A stretch of 64,000 nt of DNA from Anaerolineae bacterium (GCA_022820125.1 JAJEGA010000106.1:1-64000); one strand, 5' to 3'; shown: positions 34,953 to 44,842, counted from the stretch's first letter. Numbers and translations are program-made. Notes: generated by a model not told the origin, from the sequence alone.

Positions 34953-35455
34953 AGTACGTCACCATCATCAATGAGCGCCGCTTCGAAATTGAAGTCGACA
35001 GTGACGGGCGTGTGCTGATCGACGGCGAAGAGCGCGATGTCGATTTTCTCAATCTGGGCGGTTCGCTATTCTCGCTGATCACTGAGAACAAGTCCTTTGA
35101 AGCGGTTATTGACGATGACGAAGGACGTATTGATGTGATGATGCGCGGGCGCCAGTTCGAAGCGCAGGTGCTCGATGAGCGGGCGATGCTGCTCATGCAG
35201 CGGCGCGGGGGGATGGAAGACAGCTCGGGCGAAGTGCTGGCGCCAATGCCGGGGCTCATCGTCGCGGTGACCGCCGAGCTGGGCGCTGCCGTCGCCAAAG
35301 GGCAAACGGTGATCATCCTCGAATCGATGAAGATGCAGAACGAATTGAAGTCGCCGATTGCTGGGCTTGTGCGGGCGATTCATGCCGAGCCTGGGCAAGC
35401 GGTGGACAAGAACGATCTGCTGGTGGAGATCAGAGCGCCGACTGGCGACGCCTAA
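34949..35455 (+). CDS. accB: Biotin carboxyl carrier protein (biotin/lipoyl attachment)
   Basis: A 168-residue carrier. An N-terminal beta-rich domain of about 90 residues (VTIINERRFEIEVDSDG ...) resembles the BT/BCCP-type attachment of propionyl-CoA carboxylases. A biotinyl domain at about 95-165 has the biotin-accepting Lys K128 in the signature ESMKMQNE. It overlaps accC by 4 bp. Together with the two upstream genes it makes a three-subunit carboxylase; whether its main substrate is acetyl- or propionyl-CoA is open. Confidence 0.93.
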   Translation: MKYVTIINERRFEIEVDSDGRVLIDGEERDVDFLNLGGSLFSLITENKSFEAVIDDDEGRIDVMMRGRQFEAQVLDERAMLLMQRRGGMEDSSGEVLAPMPGLIVAVTAELGAAVAKGQTVIILESMKMQNELKSPIAGLVRAIHAEPGQAVDKNDLLVEIRAPTGDA

Positions 35456-35598
35456 ACCAAAAGGCAATTTCCAGTTTTTCCCTAAAAGCCACCGTTGCGA
35501 TGCCGAACACGCTACACTTCGCCCGAAGCATATAGAGCTCAAAAATGGAAAACTATCGCCCTGCAATACAAATTGTCCACTAACAAGGTGACCGCGAG

Positions 35599-37053
35599 AT
35601 GAAAATATACGCCCGTTTATTCCTCTTGGCGCTGGCTGTCTTCAGCTTCGGTCTATTGCAGGCGCAGGATGATCACTGCCCCGCTGGCCTGCCGGAACGC
35701 CCCGCCCTGTCCCGCCATATTGAGCAGTCGGATATTCTCAGTGGCAGGCTCAGCTTTGATGAAGTGCTCAAACACGGCGAGGAACTGTTTACCGTGCTCT
35801 TCAACATCTGCGACGGTCAAGGCAGGCCGGCGACCACCGGCGGCACCGTCGCGCGTGAACCGGATGAGACAGCATTCAGCCGCGTCTCGGCGCCGGATTC
35901 GAATTCATGCTTCAGCTGTCATAATCAACCGCGCGTCGGCGGCGGCGCGGAATTCGTTGGCAATGTCTTCTTGCTGGCGCAGCATGAAGATCCGGTGTTG
36001 GAAAGCACTTCAATGATGTCGAGCAATCATCGCAATCCGCTGGGCATGTTCGGCGCCGGTCCAATCGAAATGCTGGCGCGAGAGATGACGACCGACCTGC
36101 ACTCGCTGCGGGAATCCGCCTTGGCTGAGGCGCGGGAACGAGGTGAGGCCGTGACGGTGACCCTGTTGACCAAGGGGGTCAACTTTGGCGAATTGACAAT
36201 GGCGCCCGATGGCACGCAAGATTCCAGCAACATTGAAGGGCTTGATCACGATCTAATAATCAAGCCATTTCATCAAGCGGGCACAAAGATTTCGCTGCGG
36301 CAGTTCTCCGCGAACGCCATGAATCAGCATCATGGCATGCAAGCTGAAGAGCGATTCGACCTTAATCCGGATATCATGGACGCCGACTTCGATCGGGACG
36401 GCGTCAAGCGCGAGCTCACAATCGGCGACATTACCGCAGTCACGTTATTCCAAGCTGCGCTGGCGACGCCAGGGCGCGCCCTGCCCGACGAGCCAGAGCG
36501 GCGGGCCGATGCCATTCGCGGCGAGCAAGTATTCGACGAGATTGGCTGTACCAGCTGCCATATCCCCGAGTTAGCCCTGGAGTCACGATTCTTCAGCGAC
36601 CCTAACCCCTTCAACCCGGCCAATACGATGACCGACATGACGCAAATGGTCAGCTTTGATATGACCGCAGTTGGGCCTCGGCCGCGGCTGGAACGCAACG
36701 GAGAGGGCGCAATTGTGCGCGCCTTCACTGATTTGAAACGTCACAGCCTTTGCGACCCAGCGAGCGATCCGGACGCTATTCGCTTCTTCTGCAACGAGAC
36801 GCTGCGTGACAGCCGGCCCGATGTGGGCGGTCGGCACGGCAGCGAATTCTTCATCACGCGCAAGCTGTGGGATGTGGGCAGTTCAGCGCCTTATGGTCAT
36901 CGTGGCGATCTGACGACGGTATCGGAAGCGATCTTGATGCACGGCGGCGAGGGGCGCGCAGCCCGCGATGCCTTTACCGATTTGCCATTTGCCGATCAGC
37001 GCGCGGTGGTCGAGTTTTTGCTCACGCTGCAAATCCTGCCCGAAGCGGAATAA
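35599..37053 (+). CDS. Secreted di-haem oxidoreductase (putative peroxidase, DUF1111-like)
   Basis: A 484-residue periplasmic protein with signal peptide (LFLLALAVFSFGLLQA). It has two c-type haem sites, CFSCH and CTSCH, as in the di-haem oxidoreductase family near MauG and CcpA-like peroxidases. The C-terminal half contains the typical RKLWDVGSSAPYGHRGDL, TVSEAILMHGGEG and FTDLPFADQRAVVEFLLTL. It would pass electrons between a periplasmic carrier and a substrate (peroxide or another protein). No cytochrome maturation gene is near. The ATG at 35599 follows AAGGTGACCGCGAG. Confidence 0.87.
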   Translation: MKIYARLFLLALAVFSFGLLQAQDDHCPAGLPERPALSRHIEQSDILSGRLSFDEVLKHGEELFTVLFNICDGQGRPATTGGTVAREPDETAFSRVSAPDSNSCFSCHNQPRVGGGAEFVGNVFLLAQHEDPVLESTSMMSSNHRNPLGMFGAGPIEMLAREMTTDLHSLRESALAEARERGEAVTVTLLTKGVNFGELTMAPDGTQDSSNIEGLDHDLIIKPFHQAGTKISLRQFSANAMNQHHGMQAEERFDLNPDIMDADFDRDGVKRELTIGDITAVTLFQAALATPGRALPDEPERRADAIRGEQVFDEIGCTSCHIPELALESRFFSDPNPFNPANTMTDMTQMVSFDMTAVGPRPRLERNGEGAIVRAFTDLKRHSLCDPASDPDAIRFFCNETLRDSRPDVGGRHGSEFFITRKLWDVGSSAPYGHRGDLTTVSEAILMHGGEGRAARDAFTDLPFADQRAVVEFLLTLQILPEAE

Positions 37054-37177
37054 GCCAGCGCCTTCTACTCCATTGCTGTCTGGCTAGAAAGCATCAACTG
37101 TAAAATCAGTTTTCGCCAATGTGAAACAAACTTATAATTGATTTTGCGCAGTCAATTCCCGGGAAGCGGACGAAAAT

Positions 37178-38530
37178 ATGCCGATGCCAAAGCAAGTGCC
37201 GCGTTGGTTTGATGGCCTGTGGCTGGCGCTGCTGGCAGCCTACATACTAGCCGGCGCGGCCATCGTCCCCTTCCACGGAGATGAATCCACGCTCGTCTAT
37301 ATGGGGCGGGATTATCACTATCTCTTCGTCGATGGCGATCTTTCGAAGCTGCTCTACGACGCGTCCTGGTCGCAGCGCCCTACCGAGCAGCGACTACGCT
37401 TGGAAAATGGCGTCATCTCCAAAACATTATATGGTTGGTTGGCGTGGAACCAGGGCATTGGCGCCGAAGAGCTCAACGAGCCATGGAACTGGGGCCGCGA
37501 TTATGAAGCCAACCTCCGCTCCAACCGCGTGCCGGGCGAGCGGCTGCTCGGGGCGGCGCGTCTGGCATCGGCGCTACAGTTGGCGCTGGCGGTCGTCTTA
37601 TTCTTCAAATTCGTGGAAATGACGCTGAACAGACCGACGGCTTATCTGGCGAGCGCGCTCTTCGCGCTGCATCCAAATGTGCTCATCAATGGGCGGCGGG
37701 CAATGATGGAGGGCAGCCATCTGCTGGGGCTGATGCTGGTGCTGCTGGCGGGCGCCTGGCTGCTGCGCGAGCGAAAGTGGCAAGCCTATCCGCTGCTCGG
37801 CGCCTGCATGGGTTTAGCTGTGGCGGCGAAACATCCGAACGCGCTGATAGTGGCGCTGGTGTTCCTCGCCGTCGCCTTCACCAACCTGCGCGAGCGCATG
37901 CGTGGCGAGAAACGCGAGTCTTCCTCTGGCGGGAAGAAGATCGTCCTATTGCTGCTTTTGCCAGCCGTGGCGCTCGCGCTGTTTTTGCTATTGAATCCGG
38001 CTTGGTGGTCCGCGCCCTTTGACTTGCCGAAGATCATCATCGAATTGCGCGCGGACTTGCTGCGGGCGCAGGTGGGCTGGTTCGGCGGCTACAATACGAT
38101 CGAGGAAGGGATACTAGGCTTTTTCAATTATGTCTTCGCGGTCCAACATCAATACTTTGAGGTGTCGGGCTGGTCGCAGTTCGGCGTGATCACCGCTCAA
38201 ATCGAGCGCTACGAGAGCTCGGGGCTGGCTGGTCTGTTGATCGGCGGCACGAGCCTGTTCGGCATCGTTTGCCTGGCGCTGGCGGCTTTTGGCGCGGTTA
38301 ATCTGGCTCGGGATCGGAAAATGGACACCGATACTCGCGTCCTCTTTCTGGTTTGGATGGCTGGATCAGCGATGGCGACAGTAGTCGTGACGCCGCTGCC
38401 CTGGGCGCGTTATTATCTGCCGCTGGCGCCGGCGCTTGTCATCCTTGCATCCCACAGCCTATACATCCTGGTTTCAGCGATATGGGAGCGTCTTAACAGC
38501 AGAGCCAATGGCAACAACCTATTGGATTGA
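37178..38530 (+). CDS. GT39/PMT-like membrane glycosyltransferase
   Basis: A 450-residue polytopic protein with about ten hydrophobic segments. After the first helix the loop carries an acidic HGDEST motif (AAIVPFHGDESTLVYMG), as in the DE catalytic site of dolichyl-phosphate-mannose-type and ArnT-like transferases. The central part includes ALHPNVLINGRRAMMEG, and late helices VVTPLPWARYYLPLAPALVILA match the PMT_2 group. It would move a sugar from a lipid carrier to an acceptor on the outer face of the membrane. It overlaps the next, related gene by 23 bp, so the two form one unit. Confidence 0.85.
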   Translation: MPMPKQVPRWFDGLWLALLAAYILAGAAIVPFHGDESTLVYMGRDYHYLFVDGDLSKLLYDASWSQRPTEQRLRLENGVISKTLYGWLAWNQGIGAEELNEPWNWGRDYEANLRSNRVPGERLLGAARLASALQLALAVVLFFKFVEMTLNRPTAYLASALFALHPNVLINGRRAMMEGSHLLGLMLVLLAGAWLLRERKWQAYPLLGACMGLAVAAKHPNALIVALVFLAVAFTNLRERMRGEKRESSSGGKKIVLLLLLPAVALALFLLLNPAWWSAPFDLPKIIIELRADLLRAQVGWFGGYNTIEEGILGFFNYVFAVQHQYFEVSGWSQFGVITAQIERYESSGLAGLLIGGTSLFGIVCLALAAFGAVNLARDRKMDTDTRVLFLVWMAGSAMATVVVTPLPWARYYLPLAPALVILASHSLYILVSAIWERLNSRANGNNLLD

Positions 38531-41015
38531 GGAATCGCTGACGGGGATAATCCCGACTTTGTGGATGTTCCTGGGCCTGGGCTTGCCTTGGGCATTCGCA
38601 ACGATTTCGCGGCGATATTGGCGCTCCCGAGCTTTGATTGGCGCGGTCGCGCTGGCGCTGGGTCCAGCCTGGATGACGGCTTGGATGCTCATCCTGGGCG
38701 TCGCTGGCGCCCAACTTGAGGCGCGGCTGCTCAAGCCGGAATGGATCCTGATCGGCAGCGTCGTGATCGCGGGCGCAGGCTGCCTGATCGCTTTAAGCAA
38801 ACGAGACGAGGCGGCGGCGCCCGCATCTCCGGCGCTTCCCTTCGCATTTGACGAAAAGCTGATCATCGCGCTCATTGGCATTGCCATCATCCTGCGTTGG
38901 GTTCACACCGCCTTTTGGCCCTTCACGGCTTATGATGCCTTGTGGGTATTCGGTTATCAGGGCCGTCTGTTCTTCCTTGAAGGCAATATCCCGAACGCAA
39001 TCGATTACTACCCGCCCTTCCTATCGCTTCAGTTCGCGTATGTGCAGACGCTTATCGGCGAGGTTAACGATCATGCCGCGCGCATGGTCTTGCCGCTGCT
39101 GCATATTGGCAGCGTCCTGGCGGTATATCTTTTGGGCGAGCGCCTGGCGCGGCGCCGCGTCGGTCTGATCGCAGCCGCGCTCTGGAGCTTGCATCCCTAC
39201 CTTGGGCGCTGGGCGCAGATTGCCGATCTGGAGATTCCACTGACCTTCGGCTTTACTATGGCGTCGGTCTTTTTCCTGCGCGCCTGGCGCAATGAACAGA
39301 GCCCGGATGAAAGGCGGCGCGACGCGTTGCTGGCGGGCCTAATGCTCGGCATCGCCTTGTTCACCAAGCCGACCGCGGGCGCGTTCATCTGGGGCGTTTT
39401 GCTGCTGCTAGCGGCCGACTTGGCGCTCAAGCGATTTCAAATTCGCCGCTGGCGGCCGCGGCTCGGCGTGGCAATGTGGACCGGGCTTGCCTGCCTGCCA
39501 TTGGGCGGCGCCTGGTATTTGCGCAACCTGGCGCTCGGTCACGACGTCATAACCTTGCCGAAGGCAGTGTGGCTGACGCGGGCGCTTCGTAGCGGCGATT
39601 ATCTGGCGCCGCTGGCGCTTGCGGCTGTGCTCGTCTGGATGGCGCTGGCTATTCAGCTGAAACTGAATCGGCGACGGCGCATCCTCGGCGCGGCCGGCAT
39701 TCTGCTGCTGCTGGCGGGCACGCTCGCGTCCAATCCGCTGCTTTTTCCCGAGCGCGTCAATCCACCGGCGAGCGCCATCGGGCCGGCGGAGGCGGCGTTG
39801 ATCGCCGCGGGCTTGGCGGTCAGCGTCTTCAGTCTGCGCGGGCGCAACCGGGCAGCCGAAGCACCGGTCAAACACATGTTTCAAGCCGGCGGCTGGGCGA
39901 TGCTGCTGGCGCTGCCCTACTTCGTCACCTTCTTTATTTCCTACAGTTATCACTATCGTTTGGGCTTCGCGAGCCTGCCGCTGTTGTGCTTGCCATCGGC
40001 AATTGCGCTGTCGACATTGCTGGATGAGCGGCGAATACAGGGTTGGCGCCGGCTGACTCGGCGCGGCTATTTTCTTGCTTTATGCTGCTTGAGCCTGCCA
40101 GGGATCGCGGCGCCGGCTTTTGACGTCAACTGGTCCTCGCTGTGGCTTGCCGATGAAACGCTGGACACCGATATCAAAAAATATCAGGTCTTTAATCCAT
40201 CACTGCTGGAAGTTGTGTTCGGGCTGGAAGACTATATCCGGGATGCCGGGGAGGCGCCAATCGTGCTGGCGCCGGGGGAAGAGCGATTGCCCTTCTTCTA
40301 TCCGCAGATGCGGATCATCGACCAGCCGGTATCCAGGCTGGGGGAATACGAAGCCTTGGCAGCCACGCATTTCATCTATGGGGCGAAAGCGCGAGAAGCC
40401 TATTGGGATGCCGGGCTGGATCCGCGACAGACGCAGATGGTCGCGTCTCTGGGACGGATCGACTTGTTCGAGCGTGTTCGAGCGCATTACGATGGTCATA
40501 TCAGCTACGAGATGTACGCATCGCATGAAATCGGCAGCCAGCGCGTCTTGCCAGACAAGTACGCGACGGGCTCGCTGAACCAGCGCGCTGTAGTTTTCGA
40601 CGGACAAATCCGGCTGCGCGTTCACGGCGCCTATCCGCCGTCGATCTTTGAGAATACGCCGATCACGCTGGAGATGATGTGGCAAGCGCTGGCGCCGCTG
40701 GACCGCCGGCTGGATTTCGTGCTTCGCTTTGCGCGCGCCGATACGAAACAGGTTGCGCAGGAGTGGCGTCTGCAAGCCGCCGCTCATCGCCATGGCGAAT
40801 ATTCGACGACGCATTGGGAGACAGACGAATACATCTTTGATCGCCACATCCTGCGCTTGGATGATGACAAGCCGATGCGGCGAAGGGGACAGCTCTATGT
40901 TTTTTCGATCGGCCTATGGGATCCGCTTGAGCAGCGCTTTTTGCCGGTGACGATCGACGGCGACGCGGCAGGCGAGTTTTACCAACTGCCTGGCCAGCAC
41001 CAATTGCGAACTTGA
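38508..41015 (+). CDS. Large GT39/ArnT-like membrane glycosyltransferase with C-terminal exported domain
   Basis: About 835 residues. The first 530 include some twelve membrane helices; the conserved first periplasmic loop with FTAYDALWVFGYQGRLFF and a helical HPYLGRWAQIADLEIPLTFG give the ArnT/GT39 pattern. The rest (about 290 residues) is soluble, beta-rich and unrecognised. The ATG at 38508 lies inside the preceding glycosyltransferase gene, which ends 22 bp later; an earlier in-frame start is antisense to no conserved region and is disregarded. The two probably act in one glycan pathway. The gene converges on the CHAD gene with one base between stops. Confidence 0.82.
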   Translation: MATTYWIEESLTGIIPTLWMFLGLGLPWAFATISRRYWRSRALIGAVALALGPAWMTAWMLILGVAGAQLEARLLKPEWILIGSVVIAGAGCLIALSKRDEAAAPASPALPFAFDEKLIIALIGIAIILRWVHTAFWPFTAYDALWVFGYQGRLFFLEGNIPNAIDYYPPFLSLQFAYVQTLIGEVNDHAARMVLPLLHIGSVLAVYLLGERLARRRVGLIAAALWSLHPYLGRWAQIADLEIPLTFGFTMASVFFLRAWRNEQSPDERRRDALLAGLMLGIALFTKPTAGAFIWGVLLLLAADLALKRFQIRRWRPRLGVAMWTGLACLPLGGAWYLRNLALGHDVITLPKAVWLTRALRSGDYLAPLALAAVLVWMALAIQLKLNRRRRILGAAGILLLLAGTLASNPLLFPERVNPPASAIGPAEAALIAAGLAVSVFSLRGRNRAAEAPVKHMFQAGGWAMLLALPYFVTFFISYSYHYRLGFASLPLLCLPSAIALSTLLDERRIQGWRRLTRRGYFLALCCLSLPGIAAPAFDVNWSSLWLADETLDTDIKKYQVFNPSLLEVVFGLEDYIRDAGEAPIVLAPGEERLPFFYPQMRIIDQPVSRLGEYEALAATHFIYGAKAREAYWDAGLDPRQTQMVASLGRIDLFERVRAHYDGHISYEMYASHEIGSQRVLPDKYATGSLNQRAVVFDGQIRLRVHGAYPPSIFENTPITLEMMWQALAPLDRRLDFVLRFARADTKQVAQEWRLQAAAHRHGEYSTTHWETDEYIFDRHILRLDDDKPMRRRGQLYVFSIGLWDPLEQRFLPVTIDGDAAGEFYQLPGQHQLRT

Positions 41016-41016
41016 A

Positions 41017-41961
41017 TCAACGCAAGACCAAGAGCGAATCGGAAAACAGCCGCTGCGTGGCGCGATTGTTAAAGCGCGACCAAGCCTGATAGAATTGCTC
41101 GCGCAAGCCAACCAGCTCGGCATCGCGAGCGCGGCTATAGCTCACAAGCATCGCCTCTTGCTCGGCTGTAAGCCCTTCCAGGTCGTTGACGGTATCAATG
41201 AAAACAGCAATGTCGTTGATTCTGCCTAGAATCTCCTGCATCGCCTTGACCTGCCCCAGCAATCGCCCGGCTGAAACGCCCAGAATCGGCTGGAAAAACT
41301 CCAGCGCATAACGCAACTGTTTGTATTCCACCCGCAAGGCGTGCAAGGTCTGGTCTTCCATGGCCGGCAGCACCGTATCGTAGGCTTTGACGCGAGCCAG
41401 ACGCTCGTGCAATAGCAGCGGGAGCGCATGACGCAGTTGATGCGGACGCTCGCGCCGTTTCATTTGGCGCGCGCCTCGTCCGGATTTCTTGCTGAGGCGG
41501 CGAAAGCGCCGGAGGAAACGAGCGTAACGCTTCGAATCAAAGAGCTTGTTCAGACGGGCGCGGCGCACTGTCCTGCGATCATCAAGCCTGGCGATCACAG
41601 AATCCAGCGCGTCCATCGATTGCGGCGGCAAGGTCTCGCCGAAAACCTGCAAATCGAGAATCAGCACATCGAGATCGCGGATGGCGCCTAAAGCGCGCGC
41701 TATTTCACGCAGGCCGCGTTCGCATTCAGCCACTGTCTTGGGACGGTAGTAGACGCCGATGAGCTTGAACAAGCTTCGCATGCGGCGGATCGCCACGCGC
41801 ATCTGATGCACCGATTCAATGTCGGCGCCGCTGCGGCTGCCCGCTTCATGGCTGAGCATGCGGCGGATTTGGCGGGCGAGGATTTTGCGTCCCGCTTCCG
41901 CCATCGGGTCGGTGGGATGGATCGCCCGCTTATTTTTTTGCTTTCGATCGTCGGCGGTCAT
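41017..41961 (-). CDS. CHAD domain-containing protein
   Basis: A 314-residue, strongly basic, all-helical protein. The two conserved histidine/arginine helices of the CHAD domain (ESVHQMRVAIRRMRSLFKL and TLHALRVEYKQLRYALEFF) are clear. CHAD proteins bind inorganic polyphosphate and often localise to polyphosphate granules. No CYTH partner domain or polyphosphate kinase is adjacent. The ATG at 41961 (MTADDRKQ) is preferred; a TTG at 42003 extends the frame. A basic stretch (RRFRRLSKKSGRGARQMKRR) fits a polyanion ligand. Confidence 0.88.
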   Translation of the reverse strand: MTADDRKQKNKRAIHPTDPMAEAGRKILARQIRRMLSHEAGSRSGADIESVHQMRVAIRRMRSLFKLIGVYYRPKTVAECERGLREIARALGAIRDLDVLILDLQVFGETLPPQSMDALDSVIARLDDRRTVRRARLNKLFDSKRYARFLRRFRRLSKKSGRGARQMKRRERPHQLRHALPLLLHERLARVKAYDTVLPAMEDQTLHALRVEYKQLRYALEFFQPILGVSAGRLLGQVKAMQEILGRINDIAVFIDTVNDLEGLTAEQEAMLVSYSRARDAELVGLREQFYQAWSRFNNRATQRLFSDSLLVLR

Positions 41962-42201
41962 GTCAGTATCTTGCTGGCAACCTGGCGCATAGAAGGCGCT
42001 CAATCGCGAGTTGCGTCAGCGCGAAGCCTAAGTTCAAACCTCTTTACGATTATGATAACCAGTCGCCAATTTTCAGTCAAAATCTTTAACATTCAGTCTC
42101 TGGCGACGCTGCCCGGCGCGTCGCAATCAGCGACAAAGCAGTGATATACTTCGTCTTGATGATGTGGGATGCCAAGAAGATTCCTTGAGCCACCGCGCAG
42201 G

Positions 42202-42357
42202 AGCAAGTCCAATAAAGTAATGCAACAAAATGAAGGAACGTCGTAGGGGCGACTCTTGAGTCGCCCACATGTACAATGGCAGCATAGTGCGCGAGACAAG
42301 TCTCGCCCCTACAGATCTCGAATCAGATTAGCATCGCCCTTTTTCGCTTGACTTACT
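42202..42357 (-). mobile_element. 156-bp MITE-like element, copy 1 (reverse)
   Basis: Lies in the 432-bp gap before the SDR gene. Terminal 8-mers AGCAAGTC and GACTTACT are near-perfect inverted repeats. Inside are two facing hairpins, with cores GACTCTTGAGTC and GAGACAAGTCTC. By eye about seven substitutions and no gaps separate it from the copy at 50083. Confidence 0.85.
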
Positions 42358-42435
42358 TGCGTTTACTGGGCAAGGCAAAGCCATGAAAGAAGGCGGTCGG
42401 ATACGTTCCGCCATACCATTGGAGGCTCTCTCGGC

Positions 42436-43230
42436 GTGACCAATCGGGTCGTCTTCATCACCGGCGCGTCGAGCGGGATTGGGCGGGCGGCGGCGATCGC
42501 CTTCGCGCGCGCGGGTTACCAGGTCTGCGGGATGGCGCGGCGGGCTGATCGCCTCGCGACACTGGGCGACGAGATTGCCGCCCTGCCCTCTCCTCGTGGC
42601 GAATTTCTCGCGGTCGCCGGTGATGTGGGCGATGCGGCGCAGGTTGAAGCGGCGGTGGCGCAAACGCTGGAGCGCTTTGAACGGCTCGATATATTGGTCG
42701 CCAACGCGGGCATTGGGCATCACGGAACGGTGGCCGATGCCGAATGGGCGCATCTCTCGACGTTGCTGCGCGCCAATATCGATGGCGCCCTGCACAGCGT
42801 CCGCGCCGCTGTTCCGGTGATGCGCGCGCAGGGGGGCGGACAAATTTTGATCATATCGTCGGTGGTATCGGGCATCCACACACCCTACACCGCGACATAC
42901 GCGGCGAGCAAAGCCTTTGTTTCCAGCCTGGCTGGTTCGCTGCGCCTGGAACTGGAAGAAGATGGAATCGCTGTTACTGATGTGATTGTCGGGCGGACGG
43001 AGACGGAGTTCAACCAGAATCGGCTGGGGACGAAGCAGGAGAACCGGAGCTCGCTGCCGGTTATGAGCGCGGACAAGGTCGCGGCGCGCATCGTCCGAGC
43101 GGCGGAGCAAAAGCCTAGGCGCATGATCTTGACTCTCTTCGACCGGTTAATCCTGGCGGGCGGCGTATTGGCGCCGGGATTGATGGCGCGCCTGGCGAAG
43201 CGACAGTATGAGCCAGCGGCGAACGATTAG
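42436..43230 (+). CDS. Short-chain dehydrogenase/reductase (SDR)
   Basis: Classical SDR of 264 residues: VVFITGASSGIGRAAA (cofactor loop), the GDVGD motif, LDILVANAGIGHHG, catalytic Ser in IIISSVVSG and the YAASK Tyr/Lys pair in TATYAASKAFVSS. The basic residue after the second strand (GMARRADRL) favours NADP(H). It starts with GTG at 42436, preceded by TTGGAGGCT. The C-terminus ends in a hydrophobic helix (LILAGGVLAPGLMARLA), which may touch the membrane, as in DltE/YqjQ-like reductases. The ybaK gene follows 17 bp later. Confidence 0.87.
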   Translation: MTNRVVFITGASSGIGRAAAIAFARAGYQVCGMARRADRLATLGDEIAALPSPRGEFLAVAGDVGDAAQVEAAVAQTLERFERLDILVANAGIGHHGTVADAEWAHLSTLLRANIDGALHSVRAAVPVMRAQGGGQILIISSVVSGIHTPYTATYAASKAFVSSLAGSLRLELEEDGIAVTDVIVGRTETEFNQNRLGTKQENRSSLPVMSADKVAARIVRAAEQKPRRMILTLFDRLILAGGVLAPGLMARLAKRQYEPAAND

Positions 43231-43247
43231 CGTGCGGGACGACGATA

Positions 43248-43739
43248 GTGGCTAAGCGCAAAAAGCTCAATTCAATGCGGCTGCTTGAAGCCAATGCGAT
43301 AGCTTATCAGGCGCATTTTTATGAGCCGTCTATCCGCGACGCGCGGCTGGTGGCGGCGGCGGTCGGATTCGACGCTGGCGAAGTTTTCAAGACCCTGGTC
43401 GTCATAGCGCCCTCGGCGAATAAGCCGGTGCTGGTGATGCTGCCGTCGAACACGACGCTAAATCTCAAGCGGCTGGCGAAAGCGCTGGGCGAGAAGAAGG
43501 TCGCGCTGGCGCCGCACAGCGATGCCGAAAGGCTGACTGGCTTGCAGGTTGGCGGCATCAGCGCGCTGGCATTGCGGCAGAAAAACTGGGAGGTCTATCT
43601 CGATCGGCGGGCGGCGGCGCTGGACACTATCGTCATCAGCGCCGGGCGGCGTGGCGCGCAGCTGCGCCTAAAAGCTCGGGATCTGATTGAGCTGCTGGGC
43701 TGCAAACTGGTTGATGCGGGGGACGATGCAGCGCCTTGA
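43248..43739 (+). CDS. ybaK: Cys-tRNA(Pro)/Cys-tRNA(Cys) deacylase YbaK-like
   Basis: A 163-residue trans-editing domain (YbaK/EbsC). It starts with KKLNSMRLLEANAIAY, contains GFDAGEVFKTLVV with the catalytic lysine in VFKTLV, VMLPSNTTLNLKRLAKALG, and the closing GGISALALRQKNWEVYLD. It hydrolyses Cys wrongly attached to tRNA-Pro, keeping translation accurate. It begins with GTG. Its stop is directly adjacent to the convergent pfkA stop. It follows the SDR gene by 17 bp, possibly as one transcript. Confidence 0.9.
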   Translation: MAKRKKLNSMRLLEANAIAYQAHFYEPSIRDARLVAAAVGFDAGEVFKTLVVIAPSANKPVLVMLPSNTTLNLKRLAKALGEKKVALAPHSDAERLTGLQVGGISALALRQKNWEVYLDRRAAALDTIVISAGRRGAQLRLKARDLIELLGCKLVDAGDDAAP

Positions 43740-44705
43740 TCAGCGGGACAAGATGCGGGCGAGATCAAAGTATTCGGGCGTGATCTGGCGGGTGCGGGCG
43801 GTGGCTTCCGCCAGCGGAATCGGCATTTGCTCCCGCCCGACGCGGGCGACCATCTTGCCGGTTTCGCCGCCAAGCAGCAATTCTATCGCATAGACGCCCA
43901 TGCGCGTTGCCAGCAGCCGATCAAATGCGGTCGGGCTGCCGCCGCGCTGGGTATGACCGAGGATCGTCAAGCGGATCTCGAAGCCGATATGTTTCTGCTC
44001 GAGGTAATGCGCCAATTCCGGTCCTTGATAGGGCGCGCCTTCCGCCAGAACGGCGATGGCATGGGTTTTGCCGCGGATGTAAGCGTCTTCCAGGGAGACG
44101 GCGATTTCGTTCATGGTGACGCCGTTCTCCGGCGTGACAACAATTTCCGCGCCGCCGAGGATCCCAGCCATCACGGCGAGGTAGCCGCAATCACGCCCCA
44201 TGACTTCGACGACAAAGGCGCGATTATGCGATGTAGCGGTGTCGCGCAGGCGGTCGACCGCGTCCAGGATGGTATTCAGCGCCGTGTCGACGCCGATGCT
44301 GGTATCGGTGCCCCAGATATCGTTGTCAATGCTGGCGGGGATGCCGATGACCGGCACATCCAGCTTGTGCAGCGCCAAGGCGCCGCGCAGGCTGCCATCG
44401 CCGCCGATGACGATGACGCCTTCAATGCCGTTTTCGTTGAGCCGGCGCTGCCCCTTGCGCTGCCCCTGCGCCGTTTTGAATTCGTCGTTGCGGGCGGTCT
44501 GCAAGACGGTGCCGCCGCGCTGCAGGATGCCGCTGACCTCGCGGCTGCTCAAGAGCGCCATGTCGCCAGCCAGCAACCCTTGATAAGCCTGGCGGATGCC
44601 ATAAACCTCGACGCCTCGATCCAGCCCGGCGCGGACGACCGCGCGGACGGCCGCGTTCATACCCGGCGCGTCGCCACCGCTGGTGATGACAGCGATGCGT
44701 TTCAT
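43740..44705 (-). CDS. pfkA: ATP-dependent 6-phosphofructokinase
   Basis: Glycolytic fructose-6-phosphate kinase, 321 residues. It has AVITSGGDAPGMNAAVRAVV at the start, the ATP loop IGGDGSLRGA, and the catalytic block IPASIDNDIWGTDTSIGVDTA with the catalytic base Asp (IDND). Further motifs are VVEVMGRDCGYLA and LGHTQRGGSPTAFDRLLAT. The Gly after the Asp in GGDG, and the non-Lys residue before SIDND, indicate an ATP- rather than PPi-dependent enzyme. I chose the ATG at 44705 after GGAGAG; a start five codons upstream is possible. Confidence 0.94.
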   Translation of the reverse strand: MKRIAVITSGGDAPGMNAAVRAVVRAGLDRGVEVYGIRQAYQGLLAGDMALLSSREVSGILQRGGTVLQTARNDEFKTAQGQRKGQRRLNENGIEGVIVIGGDGSLRGALALHKLDVPVIGIPASIDNDIWGTDTSIGVDTALNTILDAVDRLRDTATSHNRAFVVEVMGRDCGYLAVMAGILGGAEIVVTPENGVTMNEIAVSLEDAYIRGKTHAIAVLAEGAPYQGPELAHYLEQKHIGFEIRLTILGHTQRGGSPTAFDRLLATRMGVYAIELLLGGETGKMVARVGREQMPIPLAEATARTRQITPEYFDLARILSR

Positions 44706-44842
44706 AGCTGCGCTCTCCAAAAGCGTCTACGGCGCGCGACGCCAATACATTCGAGGCGGCGCCAGCGACTTATATCCCGCCTATTCTATACAGAAATGTG
44801 ATGGCATTCAAAGGAGCAAGCGTTAAGAACAAGGCAATCGCA

